From Alkaliphilus serpentinus (GTDB lineage Bacteria > Bacillota > Clostridia > Peptostreptococcales > Natronincolaceae): a DNA stretch of 64,000 nucleotides. Location of the stretch: assembly GCF_009017255.1 (NCBI RefSeq), contig NZ_WBZB01000011.1:19132-83131 (forward strand). The letters are read 5' to 3'. Under the pieces are notes generated by a model. It saw only the letters and a list, made by a program, of their open reading frames with translations, was not told the DNA's origin and ran no database searches. Positions 53,915-63,994 of the stretch are shown here, in pieces. The position numbers and the translations under genes were made by a program. Position 1 is the stretch's first letter. The number at the start of each line of letters is the position of its first letter.

Positions 53915-55303
53915 ATGTTTAATAATCTTAGCTGTGATAAGCTTAAGGAAGAGTGTGGGGTAATGGGTGTTTATCGTAACACCATGGATGATGTTGCCCA
54001 AATGGTTTACTATGGACTATTTGCCCTCCAACATAGAGGGCAGGAAAGTGCTGGTATTGCAACAAATGATGGAAACATGCCCTACTTTCACAAGGGAATG
54101 GGTTTGGTAAATGAGGTTTTTAATGATGAGATATTTCGAAGCTTAAAGGGAAACATTGGAATAGGCCATGTGAGGTATTCAACAACTGGTGAGAGCTATA
54201 TTAACAACGCACAGCCACTGGTGGTTAAATATCGAAGAGGAAGTATTGGGCTGGCCCATAATGGTAATTTGGTAAATGCACCCCTAATTAGAAGTGGTTT
54301 AGAAGATGATGGCGTAGTGTTTCAAACAACCATAGATAGTGAGGTTATTGTAAATCTAATTGCCAGATATAGCAGTGATGGTATTCCAACCGCAATAGAG
54401 AGAACCATGGATCTCATTAAGGGGGCCTACTCCCTAGTGATTATGACAGAGGGAGAACTTATTGGAGTAAGGGATCCCCATGGTTTGAGGCCCTTGTGCA
54501 TTGGCAAGCTGGAGGATGGCTATGTTATAGCTTCAGAAAGCTGTGGTCTTGATTCAGTAGGAGCTGAGCTTATCCGGGATGTTGAACCAGGAGAAATAGT
54601 CATCATTAATCAAGAGGGTATAAGGTCTATAAAGCTCAATAAAGAATATAAAAAGGCCTCCTGTATATTTGAATATATTTATTTTGCTAGGCCAGATAGT
54701 GTCATCGATGGAGTGGGGGTTTATCAAGCAAGAAAAAATGCCGGGGAAATATTGGCCAAGGAGCATCCAGTTGAAGTTGACATGGTTATTGCAGTGCCAG
54801 ATACTTCAATACCAGCTGCTATAGGCTACTCAGAGGCCTTAGGGATTCCCTTTAGCGAGGGATTTATCAAAAATAGATATATTGGCAGAACCTTTATACA
54901 GCCAGATCAATCTATGAGGGAACTGGCTGTAAGGCTAAAGCTTAATCCCCTGCGAAGCAATATCATAGGAAAAAGGGTGGTAATGATAGATGATTCCATT
55001 GTAAGGGGAACCACCAGCAAACAAATTGTAAATACCTTAAAACGGGCAGGAGCCAAGGAGGTACATGTTAGAATAAGCTCGCCTCCTGTTGCCTATAGCT
55101 GTTATTATGGCATTGATACCCCTGATAATAAACAATTAATTGGAGCAGTAAAGACAATAGAGGAAATAAGACAGGCCATTGGTGCAGATAGCCTTGGTTA
55201 TATCAGTCCGGAGGGATTAAAGAGATCAGTTGGTATAGCGAATGACCCCTATTGCACTGCATGTTTCTGCGGGGATTATCCGTTGGAAATACCGTTAAGA
55301 TAG
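53915..55303 (+). CDS. purF: Amidophosphoribosyltransferase
   Basis: PurF makes phosphoribosylamine from PRPP and glutamine, the entry step of the pathway. The short propeptide ends before C14 in EECGVMGVYR, the nucleophile. The PRPP loop VVMIDDSIVRGTTSKQIV (about residues 352-369) is intact, and late cysteines (CYYGID, DPYCTACFCGD) fit the [4Fe-4S]-type enzyme of Firmicutes. The substrate PRPP is the same molecule the leader riboswitch is thought to sense. Confidence 0.97.
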   Translation: MFNNLSCDKLKEECGVMGVYRNTMDDVAQMVYYGLFALQHRGQESAGIATNDGNMPYFHKGMGLVNEVFNDEIFRSLKGNIGIGHVRYSTTGESYINNAQPLVVKYRRGSIGLAHNGNLVNAPLIRSGLEDDGVVFQTTIDSEVIVNLIARYSSDGIPTAIERTMDLIKGAYSLVIMTEGELIGVRDPHGLRPLCIGKLEDGYVIASESCGLDSVGAELIRDVEPGEIVIINQEGIRSIKLNKEYKKASCIFEYIYFARPDSVIDGVGVYQARKNAGEILAKEHPVEVDMVIAVPDTSIPAAIGYSEALGIPFSEGFIKNRYIGRTFIQPDQSMRELAVRLKLNPLRSNIIGKRVVMIDDSIVRGTTSKQIVNTLKRAGAKEVHVRISSPPVAYSCYYGIDTPDNKQLIGAVKTIEEIRQAIGADSLGYISPEGLKRSVGIANDPYCTACFCGDYPLEIPLR

Positions 55304-55313
55304 AAAATGAATG

Positions 55314-55444
55314 AATAATGTTGAATGTTAAATGTTGAATGTTGAATTGCAGTAGCTTCGATGCATCGAAGCAATTTGATATTATTGAATTTTAACTCTT
55401 AATTCTTAATTCTTAATTCTTAGTTCTTAATTATTAATTTTTAA
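55314..55444. repeat. Facing 7-bp arrays and an 18-bp palindrome between purF and purM
   Basis: Units AATAATG, TTGAATG, TTAAATG, TTGAATG, TTGAATT (55314-55348). Then the perfect palindrome GCTTCGATGCATCGAAGC (55355-55372), then eight units of ATTTTAA/CTCTTAA/TTCTTAA/TTATTAA/TTTTTAA (55389-55444). It interrupts an otherwise tight operon. Confidence 0.9.
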
Positions 55445-55468
55445 TTAATCATATAGGGGGTTATCACT

Positions 55469-56500
55469 ATGGAAAAGCTTACCTACAGGGGAGCAGGAGT
55501 GGATGTAGATGAAGGGCAAAGGGCAGTTGATTTGATGAAAAATCATGTTAAAGGCACCTTTACACCTCAAGTTTTAACAGATATCGGTGGATTTGGTGGT
55601 TTATTTGCCTTAGACCTAAAGAATATAAAAGAGCCTGTTTTAGTGTCGGGAACCGATGGTGTAGGAACCAAGTTGAAGGTAGCCATTATGACAGATAAGC
55701 ATAATACAATTGGACAGGATTGTGTAGCAATGTGTGTGAATGATATACTATGCCAAGGTGCCACACCCCTATTCTTTTTAGATTATATAGCTACAGGGAT
55801 CCTACAGGCAGAAAAAATAGCAGAGATTGTGTCGGGAATTGCCGACGGCTGTAAGCTGGCAGGCTGTGCCTTAATTGGTGGAGAGACGGCTGAAATGCCA
55901 GGATTATACCATGGCAATGACTACGATCTTGCTGGATTTGCAGTGGGGTTAGTTGATAAGATTAAGATTGTTGATGGTAAGGATATAAAGGCGGGAGATG
56001 TCATCATAGGATTACCCTCCAGCGGAATTCATAGTAATGGCTTTTCCCTTGTTAGAAAACTTCTATTTGAAGTTGAGGGCTATGATACAACCACCATTCT
56101 TGAAGGCTTTAATAGAACCTTAGAAGAAGAGCTTCTGACACCAACAAAAATATATGTAAAGCCTATTTTAAAGCTACTTCAGGCTATAACCATTAAAGGG
56201 ATGGTTCATATTACCGGAGGAGGCTTCTATGAGAATATCCCGAGGGTTTTACCAGAAGCTGTGGATGCAATTATACAGAAGGACAGCTGGCACATACCTG
56301 AAATATTCAATAGACTACAGAAACTGGGGAATATAGAGGAAGCCGAGATGTATAATACCTTCAATATGGGTATTGGGTTGATGCTGGTGGTTGATAGAAA
56401 CCTTGTAGATTCAGCCATTTCCATTCTTAAAGAGGAAGGAGAAAATCCTTCTATTATTGGTAGGATTGAAGAAGGACAGAGAAGGGTGATTCTGTGCTAA
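55469..56500 (+). CDS. purM: AIR synthetase (FGAM cyclo-ligase)
   Basis: PurM closes the imidazole ring, turning FGAM into [22 protein letters not shown] is the start, with [12 protein letters not shown] (about residues 60-71) and [11 protein letters not shown] (about 138-148) as the ATP-binding motifs. [16 protein letters not shown] follows at about 174-189. GGGGG precedes ATG. Its last codons overlap purN by seven bases. Confidence 0.97.
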   Translation: MEKLTYRGAGVDVDEGQRAVDLMKNHVKGTFTPQVLTDIGGFGGLFALDLKNIKEPVLVSGTDGVGTKLKVAIMTDKHNTIGQDCVAMCVNDILCQGATPLFFLDYIATGILQAEKIAEIVSGIADGCKLAGCALIGGETAEMPGLYHGNDYDLAGFAVGLVDKIKIVDGKDIKAGDVIIGLPSSGIHSNGFSLVRKLLFEVEGYDTTTILEGFNRTLEEELLTPTKIYVKPILKLLQAITIKGMVHITGGGFYENIPRVLPEAVDAIIQKDSWHIPEIFNRLQKLGNIEEAEMYNTFNMGIGLMLVVDRNLVDSAISILKEEGENPSIIGRIEEGQRRVILC

Positions 56501-57126
56501 AAATTGCGGTTTTAATCTCAGGTGGCGGAACAAATCTCCAAGCGCTTATTAATGCTATAGAAGGAAAGGAGCTGGCAGCTGAAATAAATCTGGTAATCTC
56601 CAATAAAAGGGACGCCTATGGACTGATCAGGGCAAAGAACCATAGGATTTCAACTGAAATTCTTGATATAAAGAAGTACCCCTTAAGGGAAGAAAGACAA
56701 AAAGCCTTATTACAGCTTCTACTGGACCATAAGATAGATTTAGTAGTATTGGCTGGATATTTAGATATTCTATCTGAAGGAATTATAAAAGAATATGAAA
56801 ATCGTATAATGAATATTCACCCGTCCTTAATTCCCAGCTTTTCAGGTAAGGGCTTTTATGGAGAAAGGGTTCATAAAGAAGCCATAAGAAGAGGGGTAAA
56901 GATTTCGGGAGCTACCGTTCACTTTGTGAACGAAGAAACCGATGGAGGTCCTATTATATTACAAGAGGCAGTAGCGGTAGAATTTTGTGATGATGAAGAA
57001 AGTCTCCAAAAGAAGGTATTGGCCCTTGAGCATAAATTGTTACCTAGGGCTGTAAAGCTCTTTGCCGAAGGTAGATTAAAGATAGTAGATGATAGGGTAG
57101 AGATCATCAATGAAATTGAGAGTTGA
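56494..57126 (+). CDS. purN: GAR transformylase (formyltetrahydrofolate type)
   Basis: PurN formylates GAR using 10-formyl-[20 protein letters not shown] is the phosphate-binding start. The catalytic N-H-D set appears as N in [13 protein letters not shown] in the same motif, and D in EETDGGPII. The start is GTG (gtgctaaaaatt) inside purM, so the two are translationally coupled. Length 210 is typical. Confidence 0.95.
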   Translation: MLKIAVLISGGGTNLQALINAIEGKELAAEINLVISNKRDAYGLIRAKNHRISTEILDIKKYPLREERQKALLQLLLDHKIDLVVLAGYLDILSEGIIKEYENRIMNIHPSLIPSFSGKGFYGERVHKEAIRRGVKISGATVHFVNEETDGGPIILQEAVAVEFCDDEESLQKKVLALEHKLLPRAVKLFAEGRLKIVDDRVEIINEIES

Positions 57127-57130
57127 GTAG

Positions 57131-57172
57131 ATGATAAATGAAAAGTTAAAAATGAAAAATGAAAAGTTAAGA
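57131..57172 (+). repeat. 7-bp array between purN and purH
   Basis: ATGATAA, ATGAAAA, GTTAAAA, ATGAAAA, ATGAAAA, GTTAAGA in exact register, right after the purN stop. It resembles the arrays at 6603 and 33887. Confidence 0.88.
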
Positions 57173-57289
57173 GGAAAGGCACTATTATATTGTATTATGG
57201 TAGCTTGGATAAATCAAAGCATTAAGAAAAAACTGCATTAAATTAACAACAAAAGGTTCTTGATTCATATTTGAAAGGAGATCAGCTAA

Positions 57290-58819
57290 ATGATTAAAAG
57301 GGCATTAATCAGTGTTTCTGATAAAAGTGGTATTGTTGATTTTGCTAAAAGTCTTGCTGAACTAGGGGTAGAGATTATTTCCACTGGAGGTACCGCCAAG
57401 CTATTAAGAGATTCTGGTGTGAAGGCAGTGGATGTTTCGGATATAACCAGCTTTCCAGAATGTTTAGACGGCCGGGTTAAAACCCTTCACCCAGCCATAC
57501 ATGGCGGTATTTTAGCCATTAGAGATAATAAGACTCATATGGACACCATCAAGGAGCAAGGAATAACTCCAATAGATTTGGTTGTCATTAACCTTTATCC
57601 CTTTAAGGAGACCATCCTAAAGGAAGGGGTAACCCTTGAGGAGGCTATAGAAAACATTGATATCGGTGGGCCAACCATGCTACGGTCGGCTGCTAAAAAC
57701 TATAGAGATGTTACTGTAGTGGTGAATCCTGAGGATTATCAACCGATACTTAGTGAAATAAAGGATAATGGTGATACACTGATGGAAACTAGATATCAGC
57801 TGGCACTGAAGGTCTTTAGACATACTAGCCATTATGATACCTTAATAGCAAGTTACCTTGGAAAGAATTCTAACGATTTTCCAGAAACCCTAACCCTCAC
57901 CTATGAGAAGCTACAGGATTTGAGGTATGGTGAGAATCCCCATCAGAGGGCTGCATATTATAGGCAGGTGGAAAATATTGAGGGAGGTCTGACAGCTGGA
58001 ATACAATTACAAGGTAAAGAACTTTCCTTCAATAATATTAATGATGCTAATGGTGCTCTACAACTACTAAAGGAATTCCAGGAACCAACTGTTGTAGCGA
58101 TTAAGCATACAAACCCCTGTGGAGTGGTCAGCGGAAGTAGTATTCATGAGGCCTATATAAAGGCCTATAAGGCAGACCCACAGTCGATTTTTGGAGGAAT
58201 CATAGCAGCCAATGAAATAATTGATGGTGCCACAGCTAAAGATATGATGGAGATCTTTTTGGAGGTTATCATAGCACCAGATTTTACTGCCGATGCCCTT
58301 GAAATCTTTAAGAAAAAGAAAAATATCAGATTGATAAAGCTTCAAGATATTAAGAAAGGTCCCACTAAGAATTATGATATAAAAAGGGTATCGGGAGGTA
58401 TCCTGATACAGGATGAAAACTTAGAACTTTTTCAAGAACTTCGAAGGGTAACAGCCAATAAGCCAACAGATACAGAAATGGAGGATTTATTATTTGCCTA
58501 TAAGGTGGTTAAACATACGAAATCTAATGGGATTGTAATTGCCAAGAATAAGCAGACATTAGCCATAGGCCCTGGTCAAAGTAGTAGGATATGGGCCTTA
58601 GAGAATGCCATTAAAAATTCCCCTCATCCATTAAAGGGCAGTGTTTTGGCTTCGGATGCCTTCTTTCCCTTTAAGGATTGTGTTGAGGCTGCGGCTAAAG
58701 CAGGTATTGCTGCTATTATACAGCCCGGTGGCTCCAAGAAGGATGAAGAGTCAATTGAAGCCTGTGATGAAGCTGGCATTGCAATGATATTTACTGGAAT
58801 GAGACATTTTAAACACTAA
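57290..58819 (+). CDS. purH: AICAR transformylase/IMP cyclohydrolase
   Basis: PurH catalyses the last two steps to IMP. The N-terminal MGS-fold cyclohydrolase shows [15 protein letters not shown] and [14 protein letters not shown]. The C-terminal transformylase shows [23 protein letters not shown] with the catalytic K-H pair, and [14 protein letters not shown] [23 protein letters not shown] precedes ATG. It has 509 residues, the normal length. Confidence 0.97.
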   Translation: MIKRALISVSDKSGIVDFAKSLAELGVEIISTGGTAKLLRDSGVKAVDVSDITSFPECLDGRVKTLHPAIHGGILAIRDNKTHMDTIKEQGITPIDLVVINLYPFKETILKEGVTLEEAIENIDIGGPTMLRSAAKNYRDVTVVVNPEDYQPILSEIKDNGDTLMETRYQLALKVFRHTSHYDTLIASYLGKNSNDFPETLTLTYEKLQDLRYGENPHQRAAYYRQVENIEGGLTAGIQLQGKELSFNNINDANGALQLLKEFQEPTVVAIKHTNPCGVVSGSSIHEAYIKAYKADPQSIFGGIIAANEIIDGATAKDMMEIFLEVIIAPDFTADALEIFKKKKNIRLIKLQDIKKGPTKNYDIKRVSGGILIQDENLELFQELRRVTANKPTDTEMEDLLFAYKVVKHTKSNGIVIAKNKQTLAIGPGQSSRIWALENAIKNSPHPLKGSVLASDAFFPFKDCVEAAAKAGIAAIIQPGGSKKDEESIEACDEAGIAMIFTGMRHFKH

Positions 58820-58822
58820 AAA

Positions 58823-59019
58823 GAACACAGGGGGACGGTTCCTTTGTGTCAATTGCTAATGAAGAAGCAACAGAACCTTCCCTTTGCTTCCTCTTTACTT
58901 CTTTTTAAATGTCTTAAATTTCTCTGTTTCTCATTATCAATTCTTCATTCATCAGTTTGGTATTTCTTTAGATAATCAGTTACTAATTACTCATTACTAA
59001 GCATTCATTACTTATTATA
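58823..59019. repeat. REP-like palindrome and 7-bp arrays between purH and purD
   Basis: ACACAGG-GGGACGGTT-CCTTTGTGT (58825-58849) shares GGGGACGGTTC with 11520-11530. Degenerate heptamers TCATTAT/CAATTCT/TCATTCA run at 58931-58958, and AGTTACT/AATTACT/CATTACT/AAGCATT/CATTACT/TATTATA at 58978-59019. Confidence 0.75.
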
Positions 59020-59045
59020 ATTTGCCTTATATGGAGGTGGTTTTG

Positions 59046-60299
59046 ATGAAGATTCTTGTAATAGGTGAAGGTGGAAGAGAACATGCAATTGTTTGGAGTT
59101 TAAGTAAAAGCCCTAAGGTGACAAAAATTTATTGCGCTCCAGGCAACCCTGGGATTGGGGAAATTGCGGAATGTGTAGAAATAAAGGCCAATGACATTAA
59201 GGCCTTAGTCGAATTTTCCCGGGAAATAAGTGTCGATTTAACAATTGTGGGCCCCGAAGAACCCTTAGTAATGGGTATTGTCGATGCCTTTCGCAAGGAA
59301 GGCTTAAGGATCATCGGTCCAACAAAGGAAGGAGCTATGTTGGAGGGGAGTAAAGCCTTCTCAAAGAGGTTTATGGAAAAATACAAAATTCCTACAGGAA
59401 AATATACCGAAGTCTCTTCCTATGAAGGAGGCTTAAAGTCTTTGTTGAACTATGAATACCCAGTGGTCATTAAGGCGGATGGTTTGGCTGCGGGAAAAGG
59501 TGTGTTTATATGCGGAGATAAACAGGAGGCGGAAGAGGCCTTAAAGAAAATTCTAAAGGACAAGGTTTTTGGAAGCTCTGGTGATCGGGTGATTGTAGAA
59601 GAATACCTGGAAGGCATTGAAACCTCTATTCTTTGTTTTGTTGATGGAAATAGAATCCTACCAATGGTTAGCAGTCAGGACCATAAAAGAATCTATGATG
59701 GAGACCGGGGGCCCAACACAGGTGGGATGGGTACCTATTCACCAAATGATATCTATAATGAAGAGATGGCTTTAGATGTAAAGGAAGAAATCCTAGAACC
59801 AACCCTTTATGGAATTCAGCAGGAGGGTATGGATTATAGGGGCATTGTATTTATTGGTTTAATGATTACCCCTCAAGGCCCTAAGGTTTTAGAATACAAT
59901 GTAAGATTTGGAGATCCAGAAACCCAAGTTGTTTTAACTAGACTTGAGACGGATTTGGTGGAAATATTACAGGCTACATTGGAGAAGAGGCTGAAAAAAA
60001 TTGATATTACTTGGAAGGAACAGGCAGCTGTATGTGTAATATTGGCATCAGGGGGGTATCCAATAGAGTATCAAAGGGGTAAAGAAATTAAAGGTTTAGA
60101 AAGTATCGATACGGATGTTATGGTTTTCCACAGCGGAACTAAGGTTATTGATGAAAAAATTGTTACCAATGGGGGTCGGGTTTTAGGAATCACCGCATTA
60201 GGGGGCAATATAGAAAAGGCAAGGTCAAAGGCCTATCGTAACGCAGAAAAGATATACTTTGAAGGCATCACATATCGGAGAGATATTGCACAAAATTAA
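59046..60299 (+). CDS. purD: Phosphoribosylamine-glycine ligase (GAR synthetase)
   Basis: PurD joins glycine to phosphoribosylamine, an ATP-grasp enzyme. MKILVIGEGGREHAIVWSL begins the protein, with KADGLAAGKGV (about residues 141-151), DRGPNTGGMGTYSP and EYNVRFGDPETQVVL as further motifs. The start at ATG 59046 follows GGAGGTGG; an in-frame ATG at 59022 is upstream of the SD. It is the last pur gene and is followed by a terminator. Confidence 0.97.
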   Translation: MKILVIGEGGREHAIVWSLSKSPKVTKIYCAPGNPGIGEIAECVEIKANDIKALVEFSREISVDLTIVGPEEPLVMGIVDAFRKEGLRIIGPTKEGAMLEGSKAFSKRFMEKYKIPTGKYTEVSSYEGGLKSLLNYEYPVVIKADGLAAGKGVFICGDKQEAEEALKKILKDKVFGSSGDRVIVEEYLEGIETSILCFVDGNRILPMVSSQDHKRIYDGDRGPNTGGMGTYSPNDIYNEEMALDVKEEILEPTLYGIQQEGMDYRGIVFIGLMITPQGPKVLEYNVRFGDPETQVVLTRLETDLVEILQATLEKRLKKIDITWKEQAAVCVILASGGYPIEYQRGKEIKGLESIDTDVMVFHSGTKVIDEKIVTNGGRVLGITALGGNIEKARSKAYRNAEKIYFEGITYRRDIAQN

Positions 60300-60303
60300 A
60301 TGT

Positions 60304-60380
60304 TCCTGCAGTCATTCATGGAGTAGTAGGTTTTTTTCCCTATACTGACTATATATGGATTGCTGCAGGATTTTTATTTT
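60304..60380 (+). terminator. Terminator of the pur operon
   Basis: TCCTGCAG (60304-60311) pairs with CTGCAGGA (60363-60370) around a 51-base loop, with a T run at 60371-60380. Confidence 0.75.
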
Positions 60381-60441
60381 AACGATATCTCTGCTAATAT
60401 AGACTTGTGGGTAACGGAAAATAATAGAGGTAGGTGCATTT

Positions 60442-62108
60442 ATGGATAATATAAAGATACATCATAATTCCCAGGATGAATTCTATAGATTTCCCTTTGG
60501 TAGCTTGCCAATAGGTGAGACGGTGAGACTGAGGATTTCAGTTGCCAATATTATGGAGGTTGAATGGGTTAAGCTAGTCTATTGGATAGAGGGTCTTGAA
60601 AAAAGGACCTGCAGTTTAAGCTTACATAGCATAGACCATGAGAGCAGCAGATATGAAGTAGAGATTAAGCTTCCCTCAAAATCCTCCTTGGTGTGGTATT
60701 ATTTTAAAATACATTGTAAAAATCAGACGATTTTTTACGGAAACAATCAACAAGCCTTGGGGGGATTGGGGGATATTTATGATGAGAAGCCCTTGCCTTA
60801 CCAAATTACTGTCTTTGATTATAAGGGTAAGCTTCCAATTTGGTTTATGGATTCTATTATGTATCAAATCTTTCCAGATCGCTTCTATAGAGATTCGCAA
60901 ATGCCATCCCCCTTCAAGAAGCATTGCTACATCTATAAAAACTGGCAGGATACCCCTTCTTACATTAGAGACGAATCAGGTAGAATTAGCAAATGGGATT
61001 TCTTTGGAGGAAATTTAGCAGGTATTACGAATAAGCTAGATTACTTAGAAGACTTAGGAATTAATCTTCTGTATCTTAATCCAATCTTCCTTTCACCAAG
61101 CAATCATCGTTATGATACTTCTGATTATGAAAAAATTGATGATCTGCTAGGGGATGAAGGGATATTTCTGAAGCTTTGTATAGAGGCAAAGAAAAGGGGG
61201 ATTAACATAATTCTTGACGGAGTTTTTAGCCATACGGGAAGTGACAGTATCTATTTTAACAAAGATGACAATTTTGACAGCTTAGGAGCATATCAATCAA
61301 AGGAATCTCCTTACTTTAATTGGTACTTCTTTGAAGAATACCCTGATAAATATGACTGCTGGTGGGGCTATGATAATATGCCCAATGTAAATGAGCAGGA
61401 GGAATCCTACCAGAATTATATCATTCACCACTCAGATAGCGTAATCAATAAGTGGCATAGGATGGGAATAAAGGGCTGGCGCTTGGACGTAGTGGACGAG
61501 CTACCCACTCCCTTTGTAAAGGCCTTTAAAAAGGGTCTACGACAAATTGATGAGGATGCAATACTAATTTATCATTAGAGGAAAAGGCCAGCTTTAGACT
61601 ACCCATTAAAAAAAGAGAATGGGCTGTAAAAAGGCTTAAGCTGATGGTACTTTTTCAAATGACCTTTCCTGGTGTCCCCTCTATTTACTATGGAGATGAA
61701 GCAGGCTTAGAGGGCTTTGATGATCCCTTCAACAGAGGAACCTACCCTTGGGGAAGTGAAGATGAAGATCTTCTTCAATGGTACAGGCTAATGATTATGC
61801 TTAGAAAAGCAAACCCAGTTTTTAAAAGAGCAGCTTGGATTCCAATAGTGATGGATCATTGTGTATATGGTTTTATCAGAATCTTTAAAGGGGGAAGGGA
61901 TGTTTTTAATCAACCCATGACAGGGAAAACTGCTTTAGTGTTAATGAATAGCAGTAAAGAGGATTGTCATACGATAGATATCAATGTAAAAGAATATTTT
62001 AGTGATGGAGCTTTAGAAGTCTTATCAAATAGTCTTGTAGAAATTAAGGACGGTACTTTAAATACAAAACTAAGTCCCTTAGAAGGAAAGGTATTTATAG
62101 AAAAATAA
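60442..62108 (+). pseudogene. GH13 amylase/neopullulanase gene disrupted by an internal deletion
   Basis: The 5' frame (60442-61578, 378 codons) holds the N-terminal beta domain and the start of the catalytic barrel: YQIFPDRFYR, LGINLLYLNPIF and GVFSHTG, then GIKGWRLDVVDE with the nucleophile aspartate. It stops just after EDAILI. The 3' part continues in another frame as LSLEEKASFRLPIKKREWAV and, from 61644, TFPGVPSIYYGDEAGLEG to the C-terminal domain. The stretch that normally carries the catalytic glutamate (GEVW) and the HD motif, about 100 residues, is missing, so no active enzyme can be made. GTAGGTG precedes ATG. Confidence 0.88.
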
Positions 62109-62114
62109 AAGAAC

Positions 62115-62146
62115 CAACCCAGCAAAAATCTATTGGCTGGGTTGAT
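62115..62146. terminator. Terminator between the amylase remnant and the small gene
   Basis: CAACCCAGC (62115-62123) / GCTGGGTTG (62136-62144). AT-rich ends on both sides suit bidirectional use. Confidence 0.75.
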
Positions 62147-62151
62147 TTCTG

Positions 62152-62352
62152 CTATCTCAGTTTTTTTAGCTCCTTATTCCATTCCTCATTATAGAAACGT
62201 CTTGAATCTAGTGCATCTCTATCCTTTACCATATCTAGAGGCATAACATAGGCATTAATGGTCTTTTCCGATATTTTATAATCCCGTCTATTAAAGGTGC
62301 TATCAATCATATCTTGAGGATTTCTAAAGCTTTCCTTAGATTTTTTTTTCAT
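62152..62352 (-). CDS. Small charged protein of unknown function (66 aa)
   Basis: The product is hydrophilic: MKKKSKESFRNPQDM, then DSTFNRRDYKISEKTINAYV and DRDALDSRRFYNEEWNKELKKLR at the end. GGAGG lies eight bases before the ATG on the minus strand and a terminator follows the stop, so it is probably a true gene. No signal, membrane segment or known motif is visible. Confidence 0.65.
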   Translation of the reverse strand: MKKKSKESFRNPQDMIDSTFNRRDYKISEKTINAYVMPLDMVKDRDALDSRRFYNEEWNKELKKLR

Positions 62353-62548
62353 AATAAAACCTCCACTAAATGTTTGTTATAGTTTGTGCATAAAAAGAAG
62401 GTTTTATAGGGCTATAAGATTAATAAATATTGGATAAGAAAGTTCTACTTTGACTGATTAACAAATATTTTGAAATAATAACGATCTTAATGTATAATCA
62501 ATGTAAGCAATGTAATATTTTAGCAAAAAAACAAGGAGGTTTCATATA

Positions 62549-63343
62549 ATGCATGTAGGAATTGTAGGTGAAGGCCAAGGGGGCACAGCGATACTAAAAA
62601 CTTTAACCAAAATGGATGGGGTAAATATTGTTGGAATCGCAGATATAAATGAGGATGCCCAGGGTATACAATTGGCTAAAAGCCTGGATATTTTTAATGC
62701 AATTAGTATAAAAGATTTAATGTCAAAAAAAATGGATATTGTAATAGAGGCTACTGGTGTAGAGCGGGTAAAAAATGAAATTGAAAATAATAACATACAT
62801 AATGCTACTATAATGTCCAGTGTTGCAGCCAACTTAATGATGCATTTAGTAGAGAATGAAGAAAAGCTAGTGAATAAAATTGAATCTCAAATTAAAGAGA
62901 TTAATAAGCTCAGTTCAGTAACAGCAGAAAGTATCAATAAGATGAATGATACAATTGATAGTACTGTTGTTTTAAGCAATACCCTCAATCAATTTGCCGC
63001 CAGAACAATTAATTTGGTAAAGGAAACCGATGAAATAATCAAGATTATGAGTAAGATCACTCAGCAAACCAATATCCTTGGATTAAACGCTTCAATTGAG
63101 GCTGCTAGGGCCGGAGAGCATGGAAGAGGCTTTGCCATTGTAGCCAAAGAGGTTCAAAAGCTTGCCAGTAATAATGAGGAGTTCGCGAATCAAATAGGTG
63201 ACATTTTAAACACTATTAACCATGAAGTTAAATCTGTTTCAACTGAAATAGAAAAGCTGAATAATCTATCTGAGAATCAAAAGGAAATAGGCTTAGGTTT
63301 AGAGGATGCAATAGAAAAGCTAATTAGTAATGTGGAGAGCTAG
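62549..63343 (+). CDS. Soluble methyl-accepting chemotaxis-type protein with N-terminal Rossmann domain
   Basis: Residues 1-105 form a dinucleotide-binding-like domain: [19 protein letters not shown] is a G-x-G-x-x-G-type loop, [12 protein letters not shown] a second strand with acidic residue, and [10 protein letters not shown] a dehydrogenase-like strand. From about residue 115 the chain is a cytoplasmic signalling coiled coil with the MCP hairpin tip [41 protein letters not shown]. There is no membrane segment or HAMP. It looks like a soluble receptor sensing NAD(H) or a related ligand. AAGGAGG precedes ATG. Confidence 0.85.
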   Translation: MHVGIVGEGQGGTAILKTLTKMDGVNIVGIADINEDAQGIQLAKSLDIFNAISIKDLMSKKMDIVIEATGVERVKNEIENNNIHNATIMSSVAANLMMHLVENEEKLVNKIESQIKEINKLSSVTAESINKMNDTIDSTVVLSNTLNQFAARTINLVKETDEIIKIMSKITQQTNILGLNASIEAARAGEHGRGFAIVAKEVQKLASNNEEFANQIGDILNTINHEVKSVSTEIEKLNNLSENQKEIGLGLEDAIEKLISNVES

Positions 63344-63350
63344 TAACTCC

Positions 63351-63378
63351 AATTAATAATTAGTAATTAATAATCAAG
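63351..63378 (+). repeat. Short 7-bp array after the chemoreceptor-like gene
   Basis: AATTAAT, AATTAGT, AATTAAT, AATCAAG in register, directly behind the stop codon. Confidence 0.65.
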
Positions 63379-63450
63379 CACATACATTTTAGCTAGTTAT
63401 AGGAAAACTCATAAATTAATTATTGCTTATATGCATAGCGTTATATAAAG

Positions 63451-63504
63451 CGCCCTCCAAATCTTAGAGTGTATCTGGTGTTTGGAGGGTGTTTTTTATT
63501 TTTC
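63451..63504 (+). terminator. Terminator before the yerC-like gene
   Basis: CGCCCTCCAAA (63451-63461) / TTTGGAGGGTG (63481-63491, one G-U pair), then GTTTTTTATTTTTC. Confidence 0.9.
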
Positions 63505-63608
63505 AGATTAGCCCAAGAGAATAATGATGTATATTTTTTGATGCTAAAACAGGATTTTGATAAAATTAATAGAATAAATAACATCAATAAAAGAATTGAG
63601 GTGATTGT

Positions 63609-63905
63609 ATGACCTACCGGTCAAAACTTCAAGACCCCTTTACCGATGGTTTATTCCAAGCTATTTTAAAATTAGAAACAATTGAAGAGTGTTATAGGTT
63701 TTTTGAGGATGTATGTACCATAAAAGAGCTTCAGTCCATTTCTCAAAGGCTGGAGGTTGCGAAATTGCTAAAGGAAGGAAAAACCTATAATGAAATTGAA
63801 GATAAAACTGGTGCCAGTACAGCTACAATCAGTAGAGTAAATCGTTGCCTACATTATGGAGCTGATGGATATAAGTTAATACTTAGTAGACTTGAAGATG
63901 AATAA
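63609..63905 (+). CDS. YerC/YecD family TrpR-related protein
   Basis: A 98-residue TrpR-like DNA-binding protein: EECYRFFEDVCTIKELQSISQRLEVAKLL followed by the helix-turn-helix YNEIEDKTGASTATISRVNRCLHYGADGY. Members are widespread in Firmicutes, often near pcrB/pcrA, and most have no assigned role. GAGGTGAT precedes ATG. It ends at a strong terminator. Confidence 0.93.
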   Translation: MTYRSKLQDPFTDGLFQAILKLETIEECYRFFEDVCTIKELQSISQRLEVAKLLKEGKTYNEIEDKTGASTATISRVNRCLHYGADGYKLILSRLEDE

Positions 63906-63906
63906 T

Positions 63907-63957
63907 AAATGTCGAGGCATAGGGCTTTTAACCCTTTACCTCGACATTTTCATTTTT
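63907..63957 (+). terminator. Terminator after the yerC-like gene
   Basis: AAATGTCGAGG (63907-63917) / CCTCGACATTT (63939-63949), followed by TCATTTTTT. Confidence 0.9.
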
Positions 63958-63960
63958 TAA

Positions 63961-63994
63961 TTTAATAGGAAAGTTCTCTTTTTTTCCTATTAAA
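63961..63994. other. Hairpin at the window edge
   Basis: TTTAATAGGAA (63961-63971) is repeated inverted as TTCCTATTAAA (63984-63994). The next gene is beyond the window, so its role cannot be judged. Confidence 0.5.
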
